This document shows, piece by piece, positions 12,456 through 22,123 of a stretch of DNA of 64,000 nt (position 1 is its first letter; each line of letters opens with the position of its first letter). Location: assembly GCA_002803225.1 (NCBI GenBank), contig NXFV01001985.1, forward strand, positions 1 through 64,000, read 5' to 3'. The notes beneath the pieces are model-generated. The model was not told where the DNA came from, did not search any database, and was given only the letters and a program-made list of their open reading frames with translations. The stretch comes from Gamarada debralockiae (Eukaryota > Ascomycota > Leotiomycetes > Helotiales > Hyphodiscaceae). A program made the translations under genes and the position numbers.

Positions 12456-12701
12456 ATGCATAGCCTCCGCCTCAGCCTCGTTATATGTGTAATCATGGCA
12501 ATCCCTGTCATTGGACGCCCGCCCGTCCCTCATCCGCAGATCCGGATCACTAACTCGGAAGGCATCTCGGAAACCAACGAAACCGAGGACCTCTACGCCC
12601 AATTCCCCAATGAGAGACCACTGCACACGACAGTTTTGATGGCTCAGCATGCTCAGCAGACAGCTGCAGCGGTCTCTAGTGGCAACGAGGAATTGAAGTG
12701 A
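12456..12701 (+). CDS. Small secreted protein candidate
   Basis: An 81-residue open frame opening with a convincing signal peptide: basic MHSLR, a hydrophobic core SLVICVIMAIPVI, and a likely cleavage after about residue 20 (IGR). The mature part is hydrophilic, Pro-rich at first, contains one N-glycosylation sequon (NET) and no cysteine. It is a single exon ending 180 bp before the WW-domain gene on the same strand. The family is not recognised. Because of its size and lack of homology it could be a chance frame, but the upstream CT-rich leader and the well-formed signal peptide favour a real gene. Confidence 0.45.
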   Translation: MHSLRLSLVICVIMAIPVIGRPPVPHPQIRITNSEGISETNETEDLYAQFPNERPLHTTVLMAQHAQQTAAAVSSGNEELK

Positions 12702-12881
12702 TACCAGAGAGTCTAGATTTCCTGACGTCATGACTACTCTGTCAGCTTCGATGGAAGGGCATGATTTGGAAGATTAGCCTTTGTTTGCACCACAGCCTCC
12801 TTTATACTTTATATATTGGTATTGGATTTGACGAGGTACTCTTCACAGCACTACCCAAGATTCATATTCAACAAAGATACA

Positions 12882-13751
12882 ATGGAACCATCAGAACCAC
12901 CGCCACCATACGAGGCCGCTGCCTCCTCTAGCTCTACGTCGACAGCGGCACCAACACATCTACACCCTGACACCGCGCACAAAGAACGCAATGGCATACC
13001 ACCGTCTAGTCGCCGAAGCATGGAGGACGAAAAACGCGACCTCCCTGAGGGATGGGTCAGACAATACGATGCGAAAGAACACCATCAATTCTTCGTCGAT
13101 ATAACCGCCGATCCGCCTCGCAGCATATGGCACCATCCCTACGACGACGAGCAATATCTTAGCAGCGTCTCACCAGAAGAGCGTAAGCGCATACAAGCTC
13201 TACACAAAGCGCCCACCCTGGCCGACATCGAAGCCGAAAGCAGTGATGATGACCACCATCATAACTATGCCGCACATCCAGAATTGCCGCCACGCCCTAC
13301 AAATGATCAAACGGGTGGCAGCCGGAAGTTTGGGAGGAAGCTGAAGGACAAGATCACGAATTCCACACATGAGGAGCGTGAGGCGAAGCGGAGACAACGA
13401 GAGGAGGAGGAGCGCAGAGCTTATGAGCAACATCAGCAGTTCAGGATGGCTATGTCGAAGGCAGCGCAGACTGGGGTTCCTCAGTTCCTTGGGAAAGACC
13501 GCGATGGAAAAGAAGTCTACATCGAACCACCATATGGAGCCGGTGGAGGGTATGGGGGATACGGCCAAGGAGCGTATGGGTACAATCCTTATTCTCAGGG
13601 TCCGTATGCGAATCCCAATGCGAGATTTGTTAGGCCTCCGGACCCATATAATCGCCCGTACGGCTCTGGATATGGTGGAGGACTAGGCATAGGTGCTGGT
13701 TCTCTGCTGGGTCTTGGTGGTGGATTGTTGCTAGGTGGTTTACTGTTCTAA
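12882..13751 (+). CDS. WW-domain protein with glycine-rich C-terminus
   Basis: A single exon of 289 residues from the ATG at 12882, chosen because it follows an A-rich leader (ACAAAGATACAATGG); the frame stays open 22 codons further upstream. The N-terminus carries PPPPYEAA. A WW domain spans about residues 50-85 (LPEGWVRQYDAKEHHQFF and SIWHHPYDDEQYL) with the two signature tryptophans. A charged, coiled stretch (HEEREAKRRQREEEERRAYEQHQQ, abbreviated here to its ends HEERE and EQHQQ) follows, then a Gly/Tyr-rich tract and a hydrophobic Gly/Leu-rich end (LGLGGGLLLGGLLF). WW domains bind Pro-rich peptides such as PPxY. The Gly/Leu tail suggests membrane association, which is inference. Confidence 0.85.
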   Translation: MEPSEPPPPYEAAASSSSTSTAAPTHLHPDTAHKERNGIPPSSRRSMEDEKRDLPEGWVRQYDAKEHHQFFVDITADPPRSIWHHPYDDEQYLSSVSPEERKRIQALHKAPTLADIEAESSDDDHHHNYAAHPELPPRPTNDQTGGSRKFGRKLKDKITNSTHEEREAKRRQREEEERRAYEQHQQFRMAMSKAAQTGVPQFLGKDRDGKEVYIEPPYGAGGGYGGYGQGAYGYNPYSQGPYANPNARFVRPPDPYNRPYGSGYGGGLGIGAGSLLGLGGGLLLGGLLF

Positions 13752-14070
13752 GGATACCATGGGAATGGATGGGACACTTGGGTGTTATATAAAGGCAATT
13801 TATGATTAAGGCTTATAATTTGTGTTAGAGCAACCATGGCATTTAAAAGTGACTTTATTAAACGTCCACAAGTTCACCACTATCATCTCGGTTACTCTTG
13901 TCTGGTATCCATCGTCTAATTCATCTATTGCGATCCCACTGTTTCCTCCTCTCCTCCAATCTCATCATATCCATCATAGTTTGTACAGACCTCTATCTAA
14001 CAGCACCTCTCCCACCCCACTCCACTTCCCCTACACCTACACCTCCACCCACCCGAACGACTGGACCCTC
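13752..14070. other. Convergent 3' flanks
   Basis: Intergenic stretch between the convergent WW-domain and cytochrome b5 genes, containing only CT-rich sequence on the plus strand. Confidence 0.5.
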
Positions 14071-14452
14071 TCACAACTTCGCCTTATCCTTAACGGTGCC
14101 AATCTTTAGTCGCTCAGAGTACTTCTTCAACACGCTCTCGTTGTGGTATTTCCAGAATTGCTTAGTGGCGTCCTTGCCGGCGACTCTCTTGAGGATCTTT
14201 GCGCCACCTGGATGCTCGTCTATGAAGCCTGCGTGATGATGTCAGTGAGGTCTCCCGTCGCGTCGGCCGCTCAAAGGACGTAGGAATTGGTATATTGAGT
14301 CGGGAGACAGTGGGGTAGTAGGAAATGGAGAAGAAGGGGGAGAGTGAGAGCATACCAGTAACATCATAAACGTTCTCATCAACAATGATGTACATGCCCG
14401 AATCGGCATCTTTATGGGATGCGACGTCGGAGACGGAGAAGGATTTCGACAT
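14071..14452 (-). CDS. Cytochrome b5, short soluble form
   Basis: Two exons, 14452-14356 and 14228-14071, with a 127-nt intron (donor GTATGC, acceptor GCAG), encode 84 residues. The protein opens MSKSFSVSDVASHKDADSGM and contains the haem-binding core VYDVTGFIDEHPGGAK, with the first axial His in the HPGG motif; the second axial His is probably in WKYHNES. It matches cytochrome b5 from start to the end of the haem domain but stops at KDKAKL with no C-terminal membrane anchor, so it should be soluble. b5 proteins pass single electrons to desaturases, P450s and similar enzymes; the partner here cannot be told. The intron splits the Gly codon just before the HPGG region. Confidence 0.93.
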
Positions 14453-15280
14453 GATTGGCAACTTCGAGGTCTTGAGATTATCTAGGAGAGGAATAAAGGT
14501 GATGTAACGCACGCTGTCTATATGCCAAAAGTACAATAAGGAAGACAAGAGAAAGGGAAGCACGAGAGTGAGAAGAGGGACTTCTCAAGGATTACTTTAC
14601 GGATCCAACAGAGCGAACCTCGGCTTTAAGTCAGCGAGAAATGGAACGCCGTAATTGGTGCATCTGACCTCAGACCTTTTACTACGGAACGAGCATCTCA
14701 TCTCTCTCCTATTGTAGAGAAGACGCTCGTAAAGTCGAGTCAGAACACCACAATCGTTCTTCTCGTTTGGACGATTGAAGGGTTGGTAATTGAAAAGGGC
14801 TAGAAGCATTTATCCCACGTGCCAAAGACCGCGGACACGGCCCTGTTGGCGAAATCCAGGCAACACCGTAAGTGGCACCTTCCCCAAACTCATTCGCAAA
14901 AGCCAGGAAATGCAGGCATAGAAAGAGCGCCTGACGCGCATGAGGTTACGAACAAGTAAGGAAGTCTTGGGACCGTGAGACATTTGAGCCTATTATAAGC
15001 TTTTTTGGCGGCGAAAAGAAGCGCTTTCTATTGAATGGGGGCAGGCGAGCGATGGAAATTTGCCTTTGAGCTTGAAAGCTTGGACGGATTGTGAAGCGCT
15101 TGAAGAAGCGTGGCGAGGAAGGAAGAAAGAAAGTGTTTTATTGTTTGCGTTCTCTTCTTGTACATATTTTACTAGAAATAGATCTTTTTTTTCCCTTGAG
15201 GACCTTTCGACGTTCGTTCCTAATCACATACGATCTTGAATCACTCAACCATCCTGAACGACTCAAACAGCTGATCAAAG
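14453..15280. other. Divergent promoter region
   Basis: 0.8 kb between the cytochrome b5 gene (minus) and the ceramidase gene (plus). It should hold both promoters. No open frame with family resemblance and no repeat were seen. Confidence 0.5.
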
Positions 15281-16866
15281 ATGTCTCTTTCTTGGTCATA
15301 CCGCCAACATACCCATACGCCGTATTGGGGAACGATTAATTCAGCTGCGAAGTAAGAAAAATATTCGCTGAACCTACTGGAAAGATTTAAAGCTGACTTT
15401 TTCATTTCTAGCTTTTGTGAAGAGGTACGTTGTTACGTTGTCCCCTCTTCGACTTTACGTGCGAACAGCTCTGATGATGATATCGTGGAATAGGACAACA
15501 TCATCACGCCCTACATCGCAGAATTCATCAATACCCTCACCAACGTCACCTACCGTATGTGCTTCGCCTGCTTTTCCCCACTTTCATGATCTCACGGACG
15601 GAGGAACAACACATATCCGTGTCAGGCGTGTTACACGAGATCACCACGTGATATTTGTCATTGATTCAAATGTTTTGAAGAATTAGTTGAACGGAGGCTG
15701 ATGATTGAAATAGTGTACTACGCATTCCATGGCATCAGAGCAAATTCGAATCGTCGCGATGCGATCCTCAGGAATCTCCCGTATCTGGGAATTGCATGTG
15801 TGGGAATCGGAAGCGCGGTGTTTCATTCCACAATGAAGAACTACACACAGTGGTGTAAGCCCCAATTCCCTAAATTCTTCACATTTCTTGCCGCCTCCCT
15901 TGGGAAAGTCTCCAGCAAGGAAATCTCAGCGGTGGGCTCAATTCTCCTGGACCATGTGACAACCTTTCCCGGGCTTTTCTTTGAAGCTGTAACTTGGATG
16001 TGGGAAGAGTCCACCCTCCTTTGTTTCCAAGGGATTTAGATTTTCAATCTTGGCCCAATGACTGACTATAGTACAGTCGATGAACTCTCAATGCACATAG
16101 CAACAGCTACGGTTCTGCACAGAGTCTTCACATTTGACAAGTCCCTCCCGCTCACCGTTTCCTCCGGCCTGATATCAACTGTCCTCATGGCCGCCTTCAT
16201 AACTTGGCATTGTATCACGGATGAGCTCATCATGCATTCCGTGCTATTCGGTAAGCCCCAATTTCCCCTTCTCCAACCATAAGCAAGCTAACATGTGAGA
16301 TTTTCAGGAGTCATGATTGTCGCCGTTGGAATCAAGACACGTTCCATCATCGGCCATCGAGTTTCTGATAAGGCCATTAGGAGCGAGGTCAAGAAGCTTG
16401 CTACGTGGGGCGCTGTATTCTTCATCTCTGGCTTCATACTCTGGAACATCGACCAGATTATCTGCGAGTCTCTCACTACTTTCAAGCGAGCGATTGGCAT
16501 GCCCTGGTCTTTTATCTTCGAGTTGCATGGCTGGTGGCATATCTTCACTGGGACAGGTGCTTATATCTGTATGTTCTCCTTCTAAATCCTCCTATTTCTT
16601 GATTCAAGCTTGAGTACTAATGCCCCAGGACAGTCATCGCCTTGGTCGAGTATTTGACCTCCGAAGAAGCTGGTCAGCCACTCGGCAAGAACCTCGCCTG
16701 GCCAGTCGCAAAAATCGTCAATTGCTCTGCAGGCACAACGCCAGTTATCAACGGTGTGGCCTTGAACGGAGTGGTGAAGGAGAACGGCAACGGTCATGTA
16801 AATGGACATGCCAATGGAGGTGTGAAGGTTAATGGCAGTATGGTAAATGGGAAGAAGACTTTATGA
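15281..16866 (+). CDS. Alkaline ceramidase (Ypc1/Ydc1/ACER family)
   Basis: Seven exons (15281-15351, 15412-15424, 15494-15554, 15687-15854, 16077-16250, 16308-16568, 16634-16866) join to 326 residues. The second exon is only 13 nt. Family blocks in order are PYWGTINSAANFCEEDN, FINTLTNVTY, GIGSAVFHSTMKNYTQWFDELSM (conserved Ser, His and Asp of this membrane hydrolase family), TDELIMHSVLFG, GFILWNIDQIICESL and ELHGWWHIFTGTGAYI (the conserved Trp-His pair). Several membrane spans are evident; the protein acts in the ER or Golgi, hydrolysing phytoceramide or dihydroceramide to sphingoid base and fatty acid. The tail after about residue 288 is an unusual Asn-Gly-rich stretch (NGNGHVNGHANGG). The exon-4 start (YLERRLMIEIV) follows the only in-frame acceptor I found and is the least certain join. 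Confidence 0.93.
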
Positions 16867-17229
16867 TACTTAAATTCTCCTAGGAGACGGTAGAGGTGTG
16901 GTGAGACAGAGAGATGAGAAAGTTGGGGTTTTCCTTTGGCAGACTGGCATGGCGTTTCTTTGGACTGGGTTCGGCAGCTCAGTGATACTTCATGTCTTTA
17001 CGATGACGGCCAGAGGGGTTTCTGAACTTTGAACAAGCATGAGCGATTAGAATGGGATACCCAGACAGACAATTGAGAATGGAAACTGATAGGTATTTTG
17101 CCTATCTTATACATTACTGAGGTGCGTGATCATAATCTAGTTCGTACACTGGTTCCATATACCCGTATTCTTTTGCCTTAACGCCAATATTCCCATGTGG
17201 TACAGTAATCATTCAATGAAATGAAATCC
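16867..17229. other. Convergent 3' flanks
   Basis: Between the ceramidase stop and the palindrome cluster downstream of the OMA1 gene. No gene seen. A weak palindrome-like relic (AATCATTCAATGAAATG) sits at about 17207. Confidence 0.4.
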
Positions 17230-17341
17230 AATCGTTCAAATCTAGTGAAAGATTCGGACTCAATCGCTCAAAATCAATGAACGATCAAAATCTTGCTATC
17301 AGGATCCAGGACATGCAATCGCTCAAACGCACCGAACGATT
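17230..17341. repeat. Three 25-nt imperfect palindromes (copies 1-3)
   Basis: Copies at 17230-17254, 17262-17286 and 17317-17341. Each is 25 nt and starts AATCGYTCAA, has a variable 5-nt centre, and ends in the near-complement GAAMGATY. They lie 22-134 nt beyond the stop codon of the minus-strand OMA1 gene, probably in its 3' UTR. The arms pair over about 9-10 bases with one or two mismatches. Confidence 0.75.
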
Positions 17342-17363
17342 AAACCAGGCGTCTGTTCAACCA

Positions 17364-18933
17364 TCATGTAAAACCAGACCACCCACCGAGACCACCCAGA
17401 GCATTCTGGAAGCCGCGGGAATATTCTGCAGTCACGGCACACCCGCTATCGTCTCTTGCTACCTTTGCTTTCGGCAACCATTCTTGCATCTTCGCTATCC
17501 GGTTCACATTCTGCGAGATGTCAGCAAAAATATCCGTCCCAGTTGGATTCAGGAATCGTTCAATCAAAGTGAACGAACAGAAAAGGGCATGGATACTTTA
17601 GAAGTATGGAAGTCCCAGTCGGGTTCAGAGAATCGCTTATTTAAAGCGAACAATTAGAACTAGATCTGGAGACATCCAGAATTCAAAGCTCTAGCTAACT
17701 CAAGGAGATAAAGCACCTACCGAAGGATGGGTGGACATCCATTGAGGGATGCCGTACTTTTCCGCTTCCTCCATCCGCTGCCAAACCCCAACGGCAGCCG
17801 CTGGGTCGTAGCAACTCTTCGCCATCATCATAAGACCGATATAGTCGGCTTCCGATTCCTGTTTCCTCGACGCTGGCATCGCGATACCAAAATTTAAGAT
17901 CCAATTGCTCAACCATGGCCCCAACCACTGTCCCAATCCTAATGTATAGCCGGTGGAATCAGCCACGTTAAGAGCTATAATGATGGCCCATTTGAGGGGT
18001 ATAAGCATGACAACTGAGCTCATAGATTCGGCTGCGTGTCGAGCGAGGTTGTGCGCGATTTCGTGGCCGAGAATGGCTGCTAGACCATCGTCGGTTTTTG
18101 CTATCGGTAGGATGCCGCTGTATACGAAGACTTTACCGCCAGGGACTGAGAATCTCGGAGTCAGCAATTGCTCAAAAGAGCTGAAAGATTAGAGCTAAGC
18201 GGGCTTCATGATTTTCAAACTCCATAGATACCCTCGTTGGGGTAGAGTTCGGGAGTAGACTTCGTGAATCCGGCCATAATAAGGGAAAATTGCTCCAAGA
18301 ATTACATACTAACGAAGGCGTTCTTTTCTGTACTCTCATTAGCATATTAACACCTCCTGCTTGAATAGCACAGCACATACGATCAGATTCTATAACATGA
18401 ACCTCCCACTTCTGATTCTCCAATCCGCTTGCAGGTATAAGCCTGTCCATAACCCTCTGCACCATCCTCGACCTCATATCCCATTCCGGCAACAACGCAC
18501 CAGCTTGGCGAGCCTCCTGCATGATCATCCTATACATGAGCTCTCCTTCCTTCTCCACACTCGCATCACTGTAGCAGTTGAATCGTTTTCGTCCGGACAC
18601 GGGGACCTCTTCTAGGTTAAAGTAGTAGAACGTAACCCCGCCACCGATGGCTATGACTGCGATCCATATTGCTTGTTTGCTTTGGAGGGCGGAGGAAAGT
18701 TGTTCGTCTGTAAAGAGAGGTTTTGCGTTGCGTGCATGTTCTTCGTCGTATCGAGTATGTATGATGCGGTCGGGTTTTCGACGGGGAGGAGGAGGTGAAT
18801 ATCGTCTGAATTGAGATTCAAAGCGGCGGATTGTAAGGGCTTGTCGCGGGATTGGTTTTGGGAGGACGCGGGGAATAATAGCTCGAGACACTTGTGGCGT
18901 CCTTAGGCTACGTAGCAGAGCTCTTGAAAGCAT
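17364..18933 (-). CDS. OMA1: OMA1-type mitochondrial inner-membrane metalloprotease (M48)
   Basis: Four exons (18933-18381, an 18-nt microexon 18327-18310, 18145-17721, 17510-17364) join to 380 residues. The N-terminus is rich in Arg and Ser (MLSRALLRSLRTPQVSRAII), as expected of a mitochondrial presequence, with one membrane span around IWIAVIAIGGGVTFYYFN. The M48 core has NAFVIPGGKVFVYSGILPI, the zinc-binding HEIAH at residues 218-222, and ESEADYIG with the third ligand Glu, followed by STHPS. OMA1 cleaves OPA1/Mgm1-type and other inner-membrane proteins under stress. The microexon supplies the conserved NAFV, supporting the model. Introns are 53, 164 and 210 nt; the two long ones contain 25-nt palindromes (see findings). 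Divergent from the Kelch gene. Confidence 0.92.
17554..17578. repeat. 25-nt palindrome copy 4 (OMA1 last intron)
   Basis: Same AATCGTTCAA ... GTGAACGA layout as copies 1-3. It is inside the 210-nt last intron and is preceded by CCCAGTTGGATTCAG, which is repeated almost exactly (CCCAGTCGGGTTCAG) 77 nt later before copy 5. Confidence 0.75.
17631..17655. repeat. 25-nt palindrome copy 5 (OMA1 last intron)
   Basis: AATCGCTTAT ... GCGAACAATT: arms partly decayed but with the same 25-nt length and layout. It shares a preceding direct repeat with copy 4, so the pair looks like a 77-bp tandem duplication. Confidence 0.7.
18166..18190. repeat. 25-nt palindrome copy 6 (OMA1 second intron)
   Basis: AATTGCTCAA ... 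CTGAAAGATT inside the 164-nt second intron, next to the 3' splice site of that intron on the minus strand. Confidence 0.65.
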
Positions 18934-19444
18934 CTTGAGGCTTACGATGGGATGAGAGTACTCGTCGATGTTGGGACGAGGCTGTCTTCACTTGTTTCTG
19001 AACGAATATTCGCGTCGGCTTCAGCCTTCCCCCAAATTACAGTTATGTCGCGCGCTAGGGCCCCTGTCAGTGACGTAATCGGCTCCCGATAGCTGCGTGA
19101 TATCGGGTGAGGGTGGTCAATACCAGCAATACGCAAATTTTATTTATATCTTAATCATAATCCAAACATAGTTTCAAAAGTAAGGCTATTGATAGCCTTT
19201 GTATACTGCTATTATACTTAGCTTATATTTTTTAAATAAGTTAATATTTCGTAGGGTTATAACTGAGTAAAAAAAATTTTGTATGAGTTGCGCATTGCCC
19301 ACCCTTACCCAACAGGCAACGCCTATTGGGTGAACAATTAGGAAGCATCCCGCCAAGATGCAGCAAGCCATCAGGGTGTACTTCATTATTGGCATAAACA
19401 TCCCCTCATTCTTCTCCACCGAATTCGAACACAATACCTTTCAG
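18934..19444. other. Divergent promoter region with AT-rich core
   Basis: Between the OMA1 gene (minus) and the Kelch gene (plus). It includes a strongly AT-rich patch at 19135-19285 that contains AAATTTTGTATGAG, similar to the repeat-associated string at the left edge of the window. No gene seen. Confidence 0.45.
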
Positions 19445-20782
19445 ATGATGGAACTCGGAAAAACAGCAGCGACAGTCGTCCATGGGCTTTTCCAAGCCAC
19501 TCAACCCCTCAAAGCAAAATGGCATCGTATCGACAGCCCACCTCTGCCCCGCTCCTCCCATTCGCTCTCGGTGATTGCTGGACGAGCATACATTTTTGGT
19601 GGCGAAATCAGTCCTAGAGAACCAGTCGATAATGACATGCATGTTATTACCCTACCATCCGGCACAGTTACATCCGCAGACTACCGATCAATTCCTGCGA
19701 AGCCTGAAAGTACTGGTGGACAGGTTCCGGAAAAGAGAGTCGGCCATACCGCAGCCGTTATTGGAGAGAGGATATTCGTGTTTGGCGGTAGAGGGGGGAA
19801 GGAGATGAAACCTTTGGAGGAACAAGGACGAGTCTGGATCTATAGCACACGAACGGATACATGGTCCTATCTGGATCCAATGCCAGGGACGCCATATCCT
19901 GCGGCTAGATCATATCATTCGAGTGTTGCGATTGAGCAACCTCAAGCTCCGAGCAAGACTGTGAAAGTAGACCAGGCATTAGAGGAACCAAAAGCTGGAA
20001 TAATTGCCGAAGCAGCACAGACGGATGAGGAGAGAGGGGGACATGGTACTTTCTTCGTTCATGCGGGATGTCCAGCGAGTGGAAGGACGAATGATCTATG
20101 GGGATTTGATGTCAGGAGTCGAACATGGAAAGAATTTCCTGTGGCGCCCGGCAAGCCCAGAGGCGGAACTTCCATCGTTGTATCGAAGCAGCGCATTTTC
20201 AGATATGGAGGCTTCAACGGGGTAGGAGAAGAGGGCGGATATCTGGATATCTTGGAACTTGGACTGGACACTTTCAACGACGAGGGAGGATCCTCAGACA
20301 TCGCAGTCGTAGCGAAGGGGACTTGGCAGACCTTGAACTTTGCGGAGGAGAATATGAAATACCCTGGAAATAGGAGTGTGGCTGGTTTCCAGTGCATTAC
20401 TACGGGAATGGGAAGAGAATATTTGGTTCTGATGCTGGGGGAAAGGGACCCCAGTAGCCAAGGCCACGCCGGGGCTGGCAAATTTTGGGGAGATATTTGG
20501 GCTTTTCAGGCTCAACCCCTAGGAATGACAGCAGCTAGTCTGAAAGATGCAACATTGCAGGCACTAGGACGGGAGACAGGAGAAGGCCAGTGGAGTCAAG
20601 TGGAAGTTTCTGATGCCGAAGGAGCTGAGGGAGAGGACGTCAAGAGCTTGACGCCCAGCGAGAGAGGATGGTTTGCCAGTTCTAATCTTGGAGATGTGGA
20701 TGTCAGTAGTATCATGCTATGGGGAGGTTTGAATGGCAAGAATGAGAGAGAGGACAGTGGTTGGATCTTGACGATCTCTTGA
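19445..20782 (+). CDS. Kelch-repeat beta-propeller protein
   Basis: A single-exon protein of 445 residues from the ATG at 19445 (MMELGKTAATVVHGLF); a start at 19358 would add 29 residues resembling translated 5' UTR. Kelch blades are seen at PPLPRSSHSLSVIAGRAYIFGGE, VGHTAAVIGERIFVFGGRGG, PAARSYHSSVAIEQ, VHAGCPASGRTNDLWGFDV, IFRYGGFNGVGEEGGYLDIL and ESYLVLMLGERD-like blocks, each with the typical di-glycine and paired aromatics (longer blocks abbreviated). The six or so blades would close a propeller used for protein binding; nitrile-specifier-like Kelch proteins have the same size. No catalytic domain, signal peptide or membrane span is visible. The partner is unknown. Confidence 0.85.
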   Translation: MMELGKTAATVVHGLFQATQPLKAKWHRIDSPPLPRSSHSLSVIAGRAYIFGGEISPREPVDNDMHVITLPSGTVTSADYRSIPAKPESTGGQVPEKRVGHTAAVIGERIFVFGGRGGKEMKPLEEQGRVWIYSTRTDTWSYLDPMPGTPYPAARSYHSSVAIEQPQAPSKTVKVDQALEEPKAGIIAEAAQTDEERGGHGTFFVHAGCPASGRTNDLWGFDVRSRTWKEFPVAPGKPRGGTSIVVSKQRIFRYGGFNGVGEEGGYLDILELGLDTFNDEGGSSDIAVVAKGTWQTLNFAEENMKYPGNRSVAGFQCITTGMGREYLVLMLGERDPSSQGHAGAGKFWGDIWAFQAQPLGMTAASLKDATLQALGRETGEGQWSQVEVSDAEGAEGEDVKSLTPSERGWFASSNLGDVDVSSIMLWGGLNGKNEREDSGWILTIS

Positions 20783-20926
20783 ATGGACAAGGCGATGATG
20801 AAAATGGCTGAACGTCACTGCGGTGGATTGAAAATACCTCGAGATTTTATCTACTATTCAAAAATACCAAGGAGTTGACCAATCCTGGTTTTGGTCTTCA
20901 TCTCCACTCTCGTCCAGACGAGCCCA

Positions 20927-21543
20927 CTATTGTCTTGTCTTGGTCCAATATAGATCACTCTCTTCAACAACGATCTTATCCATTCCCTCTACCGGCCCAA
21001 TAATCTCAACATCCTTCTGCTGGTCCAACAAAATATCTCTTGTATGCCATTTCATCGTAAAGTTTTCCTTATTTCCCGGTCCGGTAAGTGTCGCCAATTG
21101 CTCATTCGTAGCTGCATAGATAACTCGTCCAATATGCGCCCAATATATCGTTGCTATCCCCTCACACATCAGCTCATCTCTCCGGCAAAACCCCCTTGTA
21201 ATTACATACCAGAACACATCGCACACGGCTCCCAAGTACTAACCAGCGTACACCTCCACAGATACTCCTTCGAATAATGGCAATAAGCTAATCTAGCCAA
21301 AGAGCTCTCCGCATGATTCACCTGGTCCACGCTCTGGTGCATCAACAGCACGGTCTCATTATCTGGACCTAGCAAGCATGCCGCGAACGGCCTTTTCCCG
21401 AACGTTACGGCTCGACGCTGGATCCCCAGACAGACATTGATTCCTGCTTCGATTTGGGCGCGTGTGATTGGTGTGCGGTGGGGGAAGAGATGAGGTGCGA
21501 TTTCGCGCGCGGCGGTGGAGGTGAGTGCTGCTTCGGAGGACAT
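20927..21543 (-). CDS. Cytidine/deoxycytidylate-deaminase-family nucleoside deaminase
   Basis: Two exons, 21543-21210 and 21153-20927, with a 56-nt intron (donor GTATGT, acceptor ATAG), encode 186 residues. The zinc site is complete: NHAESSLARLA (H77, E79) and EPCAMC (C107, C110). The intron falls just after CAMCS, and the second exon resumes ATIYWAHIGRVIYAA, as in COG0590 deaminases. That group includes guanine deaminases, tRNA-adenosine deaminases and the FCY1-like family; the arrangement CAMC-x3-IYW is closest to guanine-deaminase-like nucleoside deaminases. The exact substrate is not determined. An alternative acceptor eight bases upstream would break the frame, so the chosen join is well supported. 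Confidence 0.88.
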
Positions 21544-21848
21544 GGTGGAGAACGGTGATGTCTCGAGAGGACGGATTCTGGGATGTTAGTCTTGGGAGGA
21601 GGGGTGTAGCAATGGGTAGCTTGCCCATACCTGCAATGCTCTCTTCGATGGACACTACAGATGAGTATGCTGGGAAGAGAAGCATTGCAGGTAGGTTTTG
21701 GTTTTTATGTTGTTGGAGGTGGAGAAGAGGCAAGAGTGGGAAGGGAAGATAACATCGCCCAAATAGGCGAAGACCGACGATCCACTTTCGATGTAAATAC
21801 CCTGCGACGCGGTACAACGCGACTTCAAAGCATCAACATGTTTTGAAA
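21544..21848. other. Upstream region with a hairpin
   Basis: The 5' flank of the deaminase gene. An imperfect inverted repeat, CCTGCAATGCTCTCTTC at about 21629-21645 and GAAGAGAAGCATTGCAGG at about 21674-21691, could form a stem of about 17 bp with a 28-nt loop. Confidence 0.5.
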
Positions 21849-22123
21849 ATGTCATCAGCCAAACGGAGAAGGGAAACTGACAGTTCACCAGATGAAGATG
21901 GCGGGGGGTCGGAGAACAAGGCATATTCGATCAGTGTAAGATACTATATGGCTAATCAATGACTGAGTGATAATGGAACGACCAAGCCGTGGCTTCTGTC
22001 AAAGGCTTGGGAGCCCATGTCGTTACGCTGCCAAAGACTCCTCCACCTTTGATACAGCCCAGTCTGGCTACAGTATCCTTGATCGGTTATCTGTTATCGA
22101 ATCATTTATTGCGGGACAAGTGA
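21849..22123 (+). CDS. Possible small two-exon gene
   Basis: A tentative model of 73 residues. Exon 1 (21849-21933) would encode a basic, Ser/Glu-rich start (MSSAKRRRETDSSPDEDGGG). A 53-nt intron with a weak donor (GTGTAA) and an AAG acceptor leads to exon 2 (21987-22123), which encodes VASVKGLGAHVVTLPKTPPP and a hydrophobic end (LIGYLLSNHLLRDK). Exon 2 reads like real protein, but the splice sites are poor, and the nearby canonical donor GTAAGA (21936) does not keep the frame. No family is recognised. It may instead be the remnant of a larger gene. Confidence 0.25.
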
